Source: Albugo candida (taxonomy: Eukaryota > Oomycota > Peronosporomycetes > Albuginales). From it: DNA of 64,000 nucleotides. Location: the NCBI GenBank assembly GCA_040437565.1, contig JBDOQK010000008.1, positions 248,001 to 312,000 on the forward strand, read 5' to 3'. This document shows positions 11,944 to 23,124 of this stretch, in pieces (within the stretch, counting starts at the first letter, position 1; each line of letters begins with the position of its first letter). Made by a program: the position numbers and the translations under genes. Under the pieces are notes generated by a model, which saw only the letters and a program-made list of their open reading frames with translations, had not been told where the DNA came from and did no database searches.

Positions 11944-13460
11944 TTAGTCCTTCACAATAAATCCCCAAACTTCCACAGAAGACACAACAAACTCGGCACT
12001 TGATGCCAAGCAACTACTCAAAGCACAGAGTCATGAACTCGAGACATACCATCACAATCACACAACTTACGGATTTGAAAACGTCTTTGACTTGCCGCTC
12101 GTTCCGCGAGACAGATCGGAATCCAACGACCACGCAAAATTGCCGCTGTACACACAGTTTTTCAGACACGAATTCGGCACAAATCAGTCTGTAATTACCC
12201 TCCTCCCATCGCGATGAGCTCACCATTACTGAACATAAACATGGAGTTTTCTTTGGACCAAGGAAAAACGTTGAAGTAAGGCCAGCACGTGAATACAAAA
12301 GACTCTCCGATCCCATAGTATGCATTAAATGTTTCCCAGCTTGTCGGGGCAAAACCACCGAGCACATCACCTTGGACCGTTTTGATGATCAAGATTGTCG
12401 GAGAGATCTTTGCAACGCGTGCAAGTAGCGTGTGCAGACTCGACCCATGCCTGGCTGTACTATAAAGTAGCTGCCAATTATACCCGCGAAAACGATAGGG
12501 AAGGCAATGCTCAAGTCGTGGAAGAAGCGAGTGTCGATACTTTGCATTCGCAAGCAGTTCAGCATTCGATCCTCCAATGAGTATGGGAAGCATATCTTGC
12601 GCAATCATTGGAATCTGCTCCGAATGGGAGCGATGATTCCGGCGAAAATTTCTCAATTCTTCCTGTTGAGAAGGATTATCTTCAGTGTCTTCAATCAGTA
12701 GAGTTTTCGGTGGTGTTGATGCTGTCAGATGTTCGTCCCTACATTCGTCTGGTTGAGCTATGTCCGGTGCAATTGAGTCATTGCCACGAACCGCGTATCG
12801 TTCGTTTCAGGGGTAGATTCATTCTCTCTGTCTTTATAGTTGTAAATTCCAATATGCGAAAGCAAATCTTGGAGAAATGGTACAACTGGCAAGCTATTGC
12901 TCCGTTTCCTGCGGTATACTTTGATTAATTGACCCTCCGCGATTTCGTCACTCGTCAATTCATTCAAAGCTTTCAATTCGTTGACATTCATATCATATCT
13001 AGTTAGGCCGAGTACTCAAAGGGAACGATGATNNNNNNNNNNNNNNNNNNNNNNNNNNNNNNNNNNNNNNNNNNNNNNNNNNNNNNNNNNNNNNNNNNNN
13101 NNNNNNNNNNNNNNNNNNNNNNNNNNNNNNNNGTTCGTTTCAGGGGTAGATTCATTCTCTCTGTCTTTATAGTTGTAAATTCCAATATGCGAAAGCAAAT
13201 CTTGGAGAAATGGTACAACTGGCAAGCTATTGCTCCGTTTCCTGCGGTATACTTTGATTAATTGACCCTCCGCGATTTCGTCACTCGTCAATTCATTCAA
13301 AGCTTTCAATTCGTTGACATTCATATCATATCTAGTTAGGCCGAGTACTCAAAGGGAACGATGATCAATTACACGGGAACTCGGATGAAAAGTACCTCGA
13401 AGCTACGTCACGCAATGAGTCTTCTCGTTGTGCCTGATACACAACCATGCTTTTCTCCAT
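11944..13460 (-). CDS. LysM and TLDc domain protein (OXR1/NCOA7-like)
   Basis: Eukaryotic LysM-TLDc proteins are linked to oxidative-stress protection and V-ATPase interaction. Exons in gene order: 13460-13396, then 12998-12792, 12738-12199, 12145-12071, 12013-11944; introns are 64 (measured on the right-hand gap copy), 53, 53 and 57 nt. LysM (residues about 7-50): EDSLRDVASRYDMNVNELKA and ALNELTSDEIAEGQLIKV across the first splice. TLDc: LPYRFRGYNWQLLYSTARHG, then YYGIGESFVFTCWP, then GGGNFAWSLDSDL, then TFSNPCLASS, ending EVWGFIVKD. The exons sum to 957 nt, giving 318 residues. A 100-N gap with duplicated flanks lies inside the first intron, so the LysM exon appears twice in the assembly (second copy 13133-13331, truncated). 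The start at 13460 is the first ATG before the LysM; an upstream exon is possible. Confidence 0.85.
13033..13132. other. 100-N assembly gap with duplicated flanks
   Basis: Bases 12800-13032 are repeated as 13133-13365 (about 233 nt, no difference seen). Interpreted as two overlapping contigs placed end to end; probably no DNA is missing. Confidence 0.9.
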
Positions 13461-13943
13461 CTCAATAGGGAGTTGAAATCGTGATATTTGTCTTTCATTT
13501 ATAACGCGTGTCTCACCAATGGTCACTGCATCATCGCATGTGAAAATCGCAATCAGGCATCTAAATGTGGTATTTCAATGCCGATATATGCCGATTTGGT
13601 TTGGCCTGTAGTGATGCAGGCTGCATGATTACAGCTCGAGTGAGATGTGCGGCAAGCCTGCGGTAATTATTGTGTTGATGCTGTCAGACTCTCCGAAGGT
13701 GCCAAAAGGTGAGTTGAGCAGGCAATGCACAACAATTGATTGCCGTAAAGTATGATGTCTATACGATGGTGCATCGCGCATTTGCAACTCATACCTTCTC
13801 GTGTCCTTGATCAGAGAAACAGTGTTTATAGAGCAAGTGGTAGCTGGGATGCATGGAGAAGCGATGTTTGTGGTAGAAAGACCCCAGACGATGCATGGTA
13901 GCGGAATTGATTGAGCATTTTGAACTTGATGATAATAAAAGTT
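13461..13943. other. Intergenic region, no gene recognised
   Basis: About 480 nt between the LysM-TLDc start and the stop codon of the Bet1-type SNARE, both on the minus strand. The minus strand is open at 13461-13574 in the LysM frame (it contains CLIAIFTCDDAVTIGE), so a further LysM-TLDc exon may lie here. Nothing else was identified. Confidence 0.4.
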
Positions 13944-14510
13944 TTAATGCGAGCGGATAGTAAAGTACAGTAGTACAAAGACAAAGACTACAAATGCAAT
14001 CAAATAGAGCATATGCCTACTTCCCCCTTGATCCATCATAATGCCGAGCTTTCGCATTGTTCCCCCTAATAATCCTTCTGTACGATCAAAATCTTTTCCC
14101 TATATAGATTCATCAAAGTTCGTGTCAGAAATGCTGTAACGATCGCGTAGACGGAGAGCACCATTCCGTCGAGATAACGATTCTGATCCAATACTTCTGA
14201 ATGTATGCTTTGTGATAGCTAAACACACAAATTGTGAACGAATCCATCAGAAAATTTTACTCCGTTGCGACTCAGCAGCGCAAAACCTGTTTCAGTTGAT
14301 TGATTTGGAGTGATAAGTGACCAATTTGTTCATCGTTTTGCTCTTCTAATAAACACTTTGTTTGGTCTCGATTTTGATTTTCGTGCGGATCGACATGCTA
14401 AATAACATCATTGTGTCAGAATACGCTTAATCAGTAAAAACAGCATCACAAACACGCTCGGTAGCTCCAGAAAAAAGCGCACTGCGGGTATCCGCGTTAC
14501 GATTATTCAT
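13944..14510 (-). CDS. BET1: Bet1-type SNARE
   Basis: Small tail-anchored Qc-type SNARE for vesicle fusion between ER and Golgi. Built from four short exons: 14510-14454, 14397-14287, 14218-14162, 14099-13944; introns of 56, 68 and 62 nt, all phase 0. The 126-residue product has the SNARE helix (QNDEQIGHLSLQINQLKQ, SQSIHSEVLDQNRYLDGM, DFDRTEGLLGGTMRKLGIM), a short linker with GGSRHM, and a C-terminal membrane anchor (LYLIAFVVFVFVLLYFTI) followed by four residues. The central SNARE layer residue is glutamine as expected for Q-SNAREs (EVLDQN). Length and the N-terminal MNNRNADTRSALF match Bet1; Sft1 is the closest alternative. Divergently transcribed from the MRS2-like gene. Confidence 0.88.
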
Positions 14511-14836
14511 CCGGTTGTACATTATCTTTTTTTATCCAATCCCAATCCAGTATGTTACAAAAAGCATTTATCGCAATTAAATTGTTTAAAGGCCGAGTCA
14601 AAGCCTGTCTTGAAAATAAGTAGAATTTCGCTGTTTGTGTTATCCAGCAATTTCTGAGCGCACGAAATAGGGCTCAATTCCGTCCGATAACTTCTAATCG
14701 CAGAATTGGAGAAAACGGATTGGCTGAAAATAAAGAAGCCTATACATTGCTCTTACCAATTGGTCAAAAGTATCACCTTCATGCGCGCTTGTTCTCGTTG
14801 AGGAAGAGGCGCATTGGGTCCGAGTGTCAGCTCATA
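14511..14836. promoter_or_regulatory. Shared divergent promoter region (BET1 / MRS2-like)
   Basis: 326 nt between two start codons facing away from each other, so both promoters and 5' untranslated regions must lie here. No specific element is claimed. Confidence 0.5.
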
Positions 14837-16466
14837 ATGGACGATCAAACACATGCGAACGATGCAAAAAACATCGGACATCACTCCTCGCCTTTAGAAA
14901 TGATAACTCATATGACTCCTACGGATTTACCGTATCAGAAAATCGATACTTTGTCGAGCAAAGAACCCGAACTTGCTCGAAATAGCAGTGCTTCAAGTCA
15001 AAATGTTAAGGAGAAGTCAAATTTGCGTCAATTCTACTGCCAATTCGATCCAAAACATCGAAGCGGTCGTTCTTTGGTCCGTTGAAAATGCGCATAGTGC
15101 GGCGATGTGACTCATTGGCGTGTTGTAGGTGCTGAAATTTGATATATTTGGAAATTCATATTTCGAAGAGATGAGTCGGATCGATGTACTTCGAATGACT
15201 GAGGAGGCAGCAAAAGAAAGGGAGCAAGACAATGAATGTATTCACGTCGTGCCCATGGCCACATCCGTTTCTCCTCGCGCAGGGTCGAAAACATTTCCGC
15301 GTCCTCAACGTTCCAGCAATGCAGATAGGATGGATAATGCGCTTCATGGAGGCATATGTGACGTCCAGGTACGTCAAAAATACAACAGCGAGAAAAATGA
15401 TGGCTTGATTGCTGTTTATTTGCGGCTGTAGCGCGTGCATGCAAGAGATATTCGCAAGCTGAACAATGTGTATGCTGTATCCAATGAGCCCTCTATCGTT
15501 TTGCGAAAGCAAGCGATTCTCGTAAATGCTGGTAAGGATAAGTAAGGACAGAGTATTGGCACGTGTTGACATTCAATTGATAGATCCCATCCGTGCGCTG
15601 GTCATGCGAGATGCTTGTCTTGTTTTTGTGCCAGATGGAGCCGATAGTTTGTTGTCACTTTTGAAAGAGAAATTTCACGAGTCAAATCAAGATATGACCA
15701 CACAAGCGTTCGAGCTCCGGTGCGTACATGTGTTCGAGACGAAAGTGGAAACAATCATAACATTGACATAATAGCGCTCTGGAAGCATTGCTCGCGACCC
15801 TTTGCCGTATTTTCGAATCGGATTACGAGAAAATGGCACCAGTAGTTATTTCAGCGCTCGATCGACTTGCAAATGGCAAAATTGGAACAAACGAATTGGA
15901 CACGTTAAGGACCTACAAGAACACAATCAATGAATTTGAGTCTCAAGTCGACGGAGTTCGACGAGCATTGATGGAGATTCTGGACAATGAAGAAGATCTC
16001 CGGCTTTTATACTTGACCAAAGTAAAGCGTTTCGAAGTCAAGTGTGCCTTGGTCTGATACAGTGTTGATGTAGCTGCATAAGAACCCCTCCCTCTTGACA
16101 GATCTTTGGAGCTTTGATTCAGAGGAAGTCGAAGCCATGATCGAAAACTATCTCCAAGATATCTACACAACCAGAACAAAAGCCAATTTGATGCAGCATC
16201 GCATCCAAAACACAGAAAGTTTGGTAATGATGAAGTTGGATTACTCTCGAAATTATCTGCTTGGAGTGGAGCTCTTGTTCTCGCTAGTAGCACTCGGTGT
16301 GTCTATCGGCACGTACGTGACTGGGATTTTCGGCATGAACCTCGCATCGGGCATACCAGAGCAGCCTGTATACTTTTACGGCACTGTTGTGATTACTGGA
16401 ATAGCCATTATCGTGATTGTCGTCGCTGGAGTATTCTTTTTTCGACGACAAGGCGTATATTTGTGA
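14837..16466 (+). CDS. CorA/MRS2-type magnesium channel
   Basis: Magnesium influx channel of the MRS2/Alr branch; eukaryotic members sit in the inner mitochondrial or other membranes. Exons: 14837-15076, 15129-15368, 15432-15531, 15584-15719, 15775-16043, 16102-16466; introns 52, 63, 52, 55 and 58 nt; total 1,350 nt, 449 residues. Diagnostic: RDIRKLNNVY, IVLRKQAILVNADPIRAL, FELRALEALLATLC, DLRLLYLTK, and the C-terminal pair of membrane helices with GMN in YVTGIFGMNLASGIPE. The first 240 nt encode a polar N-terminal extension without a recognised domain. The last intron join (16044-16101) was chosen because it is phase-correct and has a pyrimidine tract; an alternative acceptor near 16127 would drop a few residues. 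The start ATG at 14837 is the first in frame. Confidence 0.9.
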
Positions 16467-16526
16467 CCTCCATAGAGACCTGCATTTTTATTGGATTGGG
16501 ATTATAGAGAGAATATAGTGCTGATG

Positions 16527-18024
16527 TCAGCTTTTATCAAATTGAACCGCGCCCAGCGTGAATTGCTCTTCGGATCCCTTTGCAAGGATTTCCCCAAGTT
16601 CCGTGCCGATGAGATGCTGATTCGATATTTTGATGTCGCGTTGTTTCCGCGTTCGCGTTTTCTTCTTGTCTTCCTTTAGACGACGCTTGCTTTGACGCCG
16701 GCTTGCATCAACTTTGGATTGCGTTGTAAGTCCAGCTTGCACGAGTTTTTTGTAGAATTCATTTCGGTCCGTTGGGAAATTTCGCATTGTATTTTGCCAA
16801 AGTTCTCGGATATCATTTGTGCATCCATGTTTCGTCATCTGGAATTTCGGGCCACGTCTAGGAAGTGCATCCCACCGATCCATTGAGGCAGCTGTGTTGT
16901 TACTTGCGTCTGGAAATGGAGCGTCTATAGGCATGTGATCTTTGTCAAATTTGAATAAGTATCTAACCGTCAAAACGCATTACAGCAGGCTGCAGAAAAT
17001 AGGTCTGATGGAGCGTACACACCTGACTTTCTTTGAAGTGTTTGGATCTTTAACGGATGAGACACTTTTGCTTGACATGCCGGAAAAAGGGGCAGGACGA
17101 CTGGCGCTAGACGTCTATTGATCATTAAAGGTGAGTGAGAAGAACAGAACAGATTGCAATCTTAGACCTTGACAGCTCCTGATACTCGAAACCAGTGATT
17201 GCCGATTTTGATAGCATCGCCACGGCGAATCTCATTGGTTACATCTTGTGATGAATGTGTGATATAGCTGCCAGGTTCGACAGTGGCGACACCTGATACG
17301 TCGACTAGGAAGGACATGTCACGCGGATAGAACACTTCTGCTCCCTTTTCTGCGTTCTTGACACAAATCACTTCGCCTGATCTTGCGAGTGCCTGCAAAT
17401 CGCGCTCCACATCCACATAGCAATCCATCAAATCTTCCGTTGGAATTCCTTCCGGAGTCTGAAATAGAAGAGCATTTTCAAAAGAGGAGCTATCAAAGGC
17501 TGTTGGAAATCGCGTACTCGGTCGAGCATTTTCAGCAATTGTGTTTTGTTCTTGATGTCGTATTTCGCCTAAATTCCCAATATTTGAGCTTCAGATGCCT
17601 TTGTTTGTGTATGTCTTCTTCCACTAACCTGGTATGCATATCGATCACCTACGACGCGCACTTTGGGATTGTTCTTGAGCCGATGATCCACTTGATCGTC
17701 TACGCCCAAATCCTTTACAACAGCTCGTGAGAATGCTAAATGAAAGTGCTATAGTGTGCACCAACCACTCCTGTGTGCTGGAAAATGTCTTTTATCGAAA
17801 CAGGTTGATGCATTGGAACCTTTCGCAAATACTCCAATATATTGTAGACTTTGGCTCCATCATTCTTGGGCACGTTGGAAATATCAACTAGACTCCACAA
17901 TTAAAAGGGATCAGTACAGGAAAAGGTGCGCGTTAATACTATGCGGGGCTTCTTTGATGGGAATGACGGTTGTGGCGGATTCTGCCACTTGCTTTGATCC
18001 ATAAGCAAGATTACGCCACGACAT
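16527..18024 (-). CDS. GTF2E2: Transcription initiation factor IIE subunit beta
   Basis: TFIIE-beta, general RNA polymerase II factor. Exons in gene order: 18024-17940, 17887-17762, 17723-17629, 17568-17518, 17458-17168, 17114-17023, 16962-16527; introns 52, 38, 60, 59, 53 and 60 nt; 1,176 nt, 391 residues. First winged helix: VYNILEYLRKVPMHQPVSIKD, then LKNNPKVRVVGDRYAYQ (compare human NNPKIEVIDGKYAFKPKY). Second: KYDIKNKTQLLKML and TPEGIPTEDL. The C-terminal basic tail with KISNQHL corresponds to the human THNEHL region. The 38-nt second intron is unusually short; a 26-nt alternative also keeps frame, so that junction is uncertain by four residues. The start codon is 63 nt from that of REV7 on the other strand. 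Confidence 0.9.
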
Positions 18025-18087
18025 TCTTCTCAAGACGACGATTGCCTAAAACTAGAAGTTGGATCCTAGTATCGTGTGGTAGAAGGC
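18025..18087. promoter_or_regulatory. 63-nt divergent promoter (TFIIE-beta / REV7)
   Basis: The two start codons face away from each other only 63 nt apart. Both transcription start sites must lie here or inside the opposite gene's 5' end. Confidence 0.6.
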
Positions 18088-18817
18088 ATGGATAACCAGG
18101 ATAAATGGACCGAGATTATCTTGCAGTTTATGGAAGTGGCCTTGCACGAATTTCTGTAGGTCGATCGCTTTTAGATGGTTCGTGACTGACATTTTTCTTT
18201 CCAGGTATGTTTGGAAGGTCTACCCAGAAGGTACGAAGTGTTCTTTCATCTGATGGTGACATTGCCTGAGCCGTACTCTTGTAGATGCATTCGAGCTACG
18301 TTCAATGTACCAACTTCCAGTTCACATGTGTCGTCACCCACAACTCTCCAATTATTTGTTTTCAATTCTGACCGGATGTCGTCCATGGATTCAGTCAGGC
18401 CAATTAAGGCGCTTCAGTGTTCATCTTTTGTCCGAAAGAAGAGCTGTTTTGCGAGTAATGCATTTCGAACCAAATTGGAGAAACTCGTCAAGTCAATCGA
18501 AAGAAGCTAATCAGGTTTTGATACATTTGGAAGAAGAATTTCGCGCCACGCTGATTGCGATAGCAGCAACACCGCACACACGTTCGCTTGAAGACACGGA
18601 AGGTAGTGTGCATACGTTCCAAGTCTTGGCCGAGACGACGGAGAACAACGAACGAAAAGTCGATATCGAATACGTTGAGAGTGCTTGGATATTGGCTGAT
18701 TCTGTCTTGAAACAACAAGTGGAAAGCGACCATAAGCGCGAGATTATTCCCGTTAGAAGTATTGGATCAGCAAGCATTCCAATTAAAATGGAACTGTACA
18801 TGGAAACTAGAAGTTAG
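18088..18817 (+). CDS. MAD2L2: REV7/MAD2L2 HORMA-domain protein
   Basis: HORMA adaptor of translesion polymerase zeta and of shieldin-type complexes. Exons 18088-18155, 18205-18230, 18285-18817 (introns 49 and 54 nt) sum to 627 nt, 208 residues; human REV7 has 211. Matching blocks: LQFMEVALHEFLYVWKVYPE, then YQLPVHMCRHPQLSNYL (human YNVPVQMSCHPELNQY), then EYVESAWILADSV, then PVRSIGSASIPIKMELYMET. The safety-belt C-terminal part is complete. The stop codon overlaps by 4 nt the stop codon of the convergent minus-strand gene. The 26-nt second exon is too short to be found by ORF scanning; it is supported by phase and homology. Confidence 0.92.
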
Positions 18818-20232
18818 TAGGCCAATTTCCAAAGATTTTGTAATGCTGGTTTACGCGTTCGCAAAAAATTGTCTGGTACGATTTCTTGAATGTTTTGCTG
18901 AACAATGATTGCAAGAAGATGTTTCTGGTCACCAAGCTTCTCTTCAAGACGTCGTAGTTGCTCAGCGAGACAAGTAATATCCTCGCTTCTTTTCAAATAT
19001 GAGATGACTTGATGTATTTTATCAGCACATTTATCTTTGGCTAGCTGTGGAGCAACTTCGTACCAAATTGTACACATTTTTTGTCGGTGCGATTTCGTCC
19101 AGAGAGCACTATTATTGTATATACTACCAGATCATCTGCAGATTCCGTAGCATTCAGCGAGTCCATAGCTTTCTAAGAGCGCTGAATTGAATTTTTGAGT
19201 AGCTTTTTCATGTTTGTAAGCGTACTTGGATACCGGCCTAAATTTGAAACGTCTTGATCACCTTGGATTCACTGACACAAGATACACACGTTCCAGAACG
19301 CTTACCTTCACCACAAACTCGGCAACAGCCTTTCGGATCTTTCGAATAACGAGGTGGTCCATAAATCAGATATCGGGGATCAGGAAGGTACCTTGTACGA
19401 TTGGTCATCACAGAAAGCTAGGACTCCCTGAAATTCGGCTAGGGTATTCGCTGTATCACAAGCTTGCTGAAACAACACATCACGCATCCATCTTGAAGCA
19501 AACATTGCGTAAAAGCTAACATGAAAAGAGATACAAGCATCGGCAACCTGCAGGAATCATGAAATCGACATAGCTGCAAATAAAAATGGCACTTGCTGCC
19601 AAAAGAAAGGTCCTTTGAACTTTGAACTCCTGATCAAAATGCTCAAGTATTGTCTCAGAGGCTGGGAAAGTTAACCTTGAATAATACACTTTTGCAAATT
19701 CCGTTGTCGAATTTGATCCATCCAGTTTTCCAGCATTCGTGAGTATAACTCACTGAATCCAGCGATAAAGTTCATGTTTGTCATCCACATAGTAATGGCT
19801 GCATACAATTTAATACGCATCCATTCGACATATAGTTTGCAGCTTACAGCGTTCCGTCCATTCCCTTCGAAATTGCATCATCAATCCTGTCACACAACTA
19901 CCAAAAGTATAAAAAATCCTTCTTTCCTGATCAAATTTCATTCCATGGAGCAAAACCTCCCTAAATGACCGCGAGATAGGAAGTATTAGCGTATCCTCTA
20001 CTAGTTTCTGAGAAGGCTCAGGTTTGAAGATTCTTTTTGCTAATAGCTGATGCAGTATTATGGGCATTATTCTCGTCAGATATATAGGTTCTTGCTGCCA
20101 GGCTTGAAACAAGAGTGAGGCCACTCTTCCAGCAGCATCCTCAATATCACTATTTTCAAAATTTTCGTCCGATACAAGATAGGATATTGCGTCCTCGATG
20201 AGCACATCACGAGCTGAAGTTGTCATCATCAA
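18814..20232 (-). CDS. Multi-exon gene of unknown function
   Basis: I do not recognise the product. Coding pieces in order: 20232-about 19846 (SARDVLIEDAISYLVSDENF, start ATG 20229), about 19796-19690 (TMWMTNMNFIAGFSELYSRM), about 19540-19420 (FYAMFASRWMRDVLFQQACD), about 19400-19315 (YLPDPRYLIYGPPRYSKDPK then GCCRVCGEG), and the last exon from about 19130 to 18814 (HQVISYLKRSEDITCLAEQL, a charged helical segment). Several GT/AG pairs are visible but not all junctions could be fixed. The CCxxC cluster could bind zinc. Convergent with REV7, the two stop codons overlapping by 4 nt. Confidence 0.55.
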
Positions 20233-20419
20233 GTTGCAAATGAAATGTACGCCTCACTCAATAGAGGGCGCTCAACATTCAACTGCAACTTCAATTTAAA
20301 GGTCGATATCAATTGGACTAAAATCTCATTCTTCCGTAACTTTATAGGGAGTACCCCCCTTTTAAGTAACGATTACCGTGCGCTGCCAATTTTTCATTTT
20401 CTATACCCGACGAAGTATA

Positions 20420-20519
20420 NNNNNNNNNNNNNNNNNNNNNNNNNNNNNNNNNNNNNNNNNNNNNNNNNNNNNNNNNNNNNNNNNNNNNNNNNNNNNNNNN
20501 NNNNNNNNNNNNNNNNNNN
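20420..20519. other. 100-N assembly gap with duplicated flanks
   Basis: About 37 nt ending at 20419 (tgccaatttttcattttcta...) are repeated from 20520. Lies upstream of the kinesin start. Probably an unmerged contig overlap. Confidence 0.85.
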
Positions 20520-20612
20520 CTGCCAATTTTTCATTTTCTATACCCGACGAAGTATACACCCGTATAGCGCTGCAATTGTGACCACTCTCCCTCAATTAAG
20601 ACGCCTTTCGTA

Positions 20613-23021
20613 ATGCATGACTCGGCATCAAAGAACAACAACACCGATGTGACCAACAGCATGCTAGTACGCTTTTCAATTTTCTCTAATTGTGCCATAG
20701 TAGCAATATCTCATTGATTCTGTAGGTCGCTGTACGTTTGCGTCCCATCAATCAACATGAAGAACGCCAAGGACATCGAAAGTGCTGTCGGGTGATCGGA
20801 AATCAAGTGCGTAAAGTTTATTTGCCAGCTCATGTAAATTTATGAGCTCAATTATATGAATTGCATCAGACAATTGTCATTGAGCGATTGGGTCAGCCAC
20901 AACATCATTTAAAAAGTCAGCAGCGCTCGGAGCGGGAATACGCGTTCGATTTGGCATTTTCAGAGGATGCGACACAGAACGAAATTTATCAGAGAACTGT
21001 TCAGGATATAATTCCTACGATCTTGAACGGATTTGATGCGACTATATTTGCGTATGGAGCTACTGGAGCTGGCAAAACTCATACAATGATGGGATCAGAA
21101 CGCGACGGACTGATTCTATCAAGTGAGTGCAGTGAAGAGATGGAAGATCTGCAAAGTCAAGACTCAGGTCTTTCGGTAGATGGAATTATCCCTCAAGCTC
21201 TAGCCGATATTTTTCAGTCCATCCACAATCGGAAGGCCGAAGAAGGACAATTACGAATGCAAAATGGCACGATATTCGAGTGGGAGGTCATGATATCATA
21301 TTTGGAGGTTTATAACGAGCAAATCCGAGATTTGTTGAGGCCATCTGACACCCCACTGGCACTTCGAGAGGATACCGGTAAGTCTTTCGGAGATATTCTT
21401 ATCGAGCTGATGAGGTTTGATAGCGAAAGGTATTGTTCATGTCGCTGGACTGCACTACGAGAATGCACATAGTGCCGAGGAAGTCTTGGAGTTTCTTCGA
21501 AGGTGTGATCGCTATTATCTGCATTTTTGGACGGTGATCACTTCAAGCACGTTGTTTTAGAGGCAATCGATACCGGAAGACGGAACCAACCGCGGCCAAT
21601 CAAGTTTCTTCGCGGTCTCACGCTGTCATCCAGGTTCTTGTGCGACATAAAAGAACCGAACTTGTACCGCCAAGAGCACAACCTGGCGAAGCTATCACAG
21701 AAGGGAAGCTATCTCTAATCGATCTGGCTGGCTCCGAAAGAGCATCTGCGACCAAAAATAGAGGATTACGATTAACCGAAGGTGCAAACATCAACAAGGT
21801 AAATCTCATTGTACGACTGATAGAAGACAAATGTGAAGCTGATTGGTTTTTCTCGGAAAAAAAAAGTCGCTTTTAGCTCTGGCAAATTGCATCAATAGCT
21901 TGTCAACAGGTCAGACAAAGACGAGATTGTCACGAAGTCGAGACTCGATAGCATCAAAAAAAGCATTTTCTTCAGTGATACGCACTCCGAGAAGAAAAGC
22001 TCATTATAGAGACAGTAAACTCACACATTTACTCAAGGTGCGTATTGCTTCTCCGATACAATTCATGTAATGAGGCTGATGAGAGTTCTGTTTGTAGAAT
22101 TCTTTGGAAGGTGACTGTCGCCTAGTGATGATTGCCAACATAAATCCGTCACACACGTGCTATGAAGAAACTCACAACACGTTAAAGTACGCCAATCGAG
22201 CCAAAAACATCAAAATTCAGCCTCGAAAGCACGTGGTCACCGCAGAGATGACCTATCAGCAACAAATTGCACGATTAGAGGCTGAAAATGCTGCTTTACG
22301 AAAAGCCCTCGCGGTTTCTCAAGAAGTTCAGCTACGGAATAAATTCGCAGGATTCAACTCGAAAGTCGTAGCACCCCCCATGAGCCCACGAAAACGACGA
22401 TATTCAGCTTTCGTGCAAGAAACGCCAGCCTCAAAAACATCAGCAATTCAAATAAGTCCAACGACGGTCGATGCGGAGGTAGTCTTACAAGCTCCATGTG
22501 GTGTTCCGAAAGAGTTGCTGGAGGTGAGCCACGCGTCATCGATTCTACCGGACGTGGTCGCTCTTAAAGAAGAGAAAGCTGCCTCCATAGCACCTAAAAT
22601 GGGTAAATCTATCCAGCGTTCGGCTTGGGTGAACAATACTCCCAAGTCAACCATCAGGACCGGCGCTTTAAAGACATCCAGCGACGGTGCTTCCAGTATC
22701 CCTCGTCTTTCAAAAGCATCTTGTTCCATTCGTGGAAACACGAAGCGATCCATTTCGATAACGAACCTCCCGGATGAGTCGCAATTGGCCTCTCAGTCAG
22801 ATATTGATGCGTCAACCTCTGTGCTTGACATGCCCAAAGCTACTGGTACCACTCGACCCCTTTGGAACCAGTCCTCGTGCCTCCGAGTTCCTGCAGCCAA
22901 TTTCCGACTTGAACCACCACTTCGTGTCCTTCACAACCAGCACAAAGATTCGTCATCACGAAAAAGCCATTTGCCTTCTCCAACATTATTTCGTGTCAAA
23001 TCGCAGGTGCCCGCTTTGTAG
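20613..23021 (+). CDS. Kinesin-8-like motor protein (Kip3/KIF18 type)
   Basis: Microtubule motor. Exons: 20613-20666, 20726-20806, 20870-21377, 21430-21502, 21561-21798, 21867-22037, 22098-23021; introns 59, 63, 52, 58, 68 and 60 nt; 2,049 nt, 682 residues. N-terminal motor: VAVRLRPINQHEE, the P-loop FAYGATGAGKTHTMMG, switch I NQVSSRSHAV, switch II LIDLAGSERAS, and LTHLLK with NPSHTCYEETHNTLKYANRA. The segment HVAGLHYENAHSAEEVL and GNRYRKTEPTAANQ match kinesin-8 more than other classes, as does the loop inserted at LSTGQTKTRLSRSRDS. A short coiled coil (QQQIARLEAENAALRKAL) follows the neck, then a Ser/Pro-rich basic tail. The 5' exons of 54 and 81 nt are assigned from phase and motor homology. 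Class assignment is an inference; a phylogeny would decide. Confidence 0.9.
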
Positions 23022-23124
23022 TTTGCTGACAAGCCATGCTTAAGTTACGAGACGAATAAGCGCACATTTTGAAATATATTTTTGGAAGCCACCACAAATT
23101 GTTTGCATCGTTCAAAAGATCACA

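Noticed and set aside
15156-15572. Minus-strand ORF of 138 codons opposite the MRS2-like gene
   Set aside because: The plus strand there splices cleanly into conserved MRS2 exons; the minus frame is a shadow.
17383-17730. Plus-strand ORF of 115 codons in the TFIIE-beta region
   Set aside because: It is antisense to phase-consistent TFIIE-beta exons and has no family match of its own.
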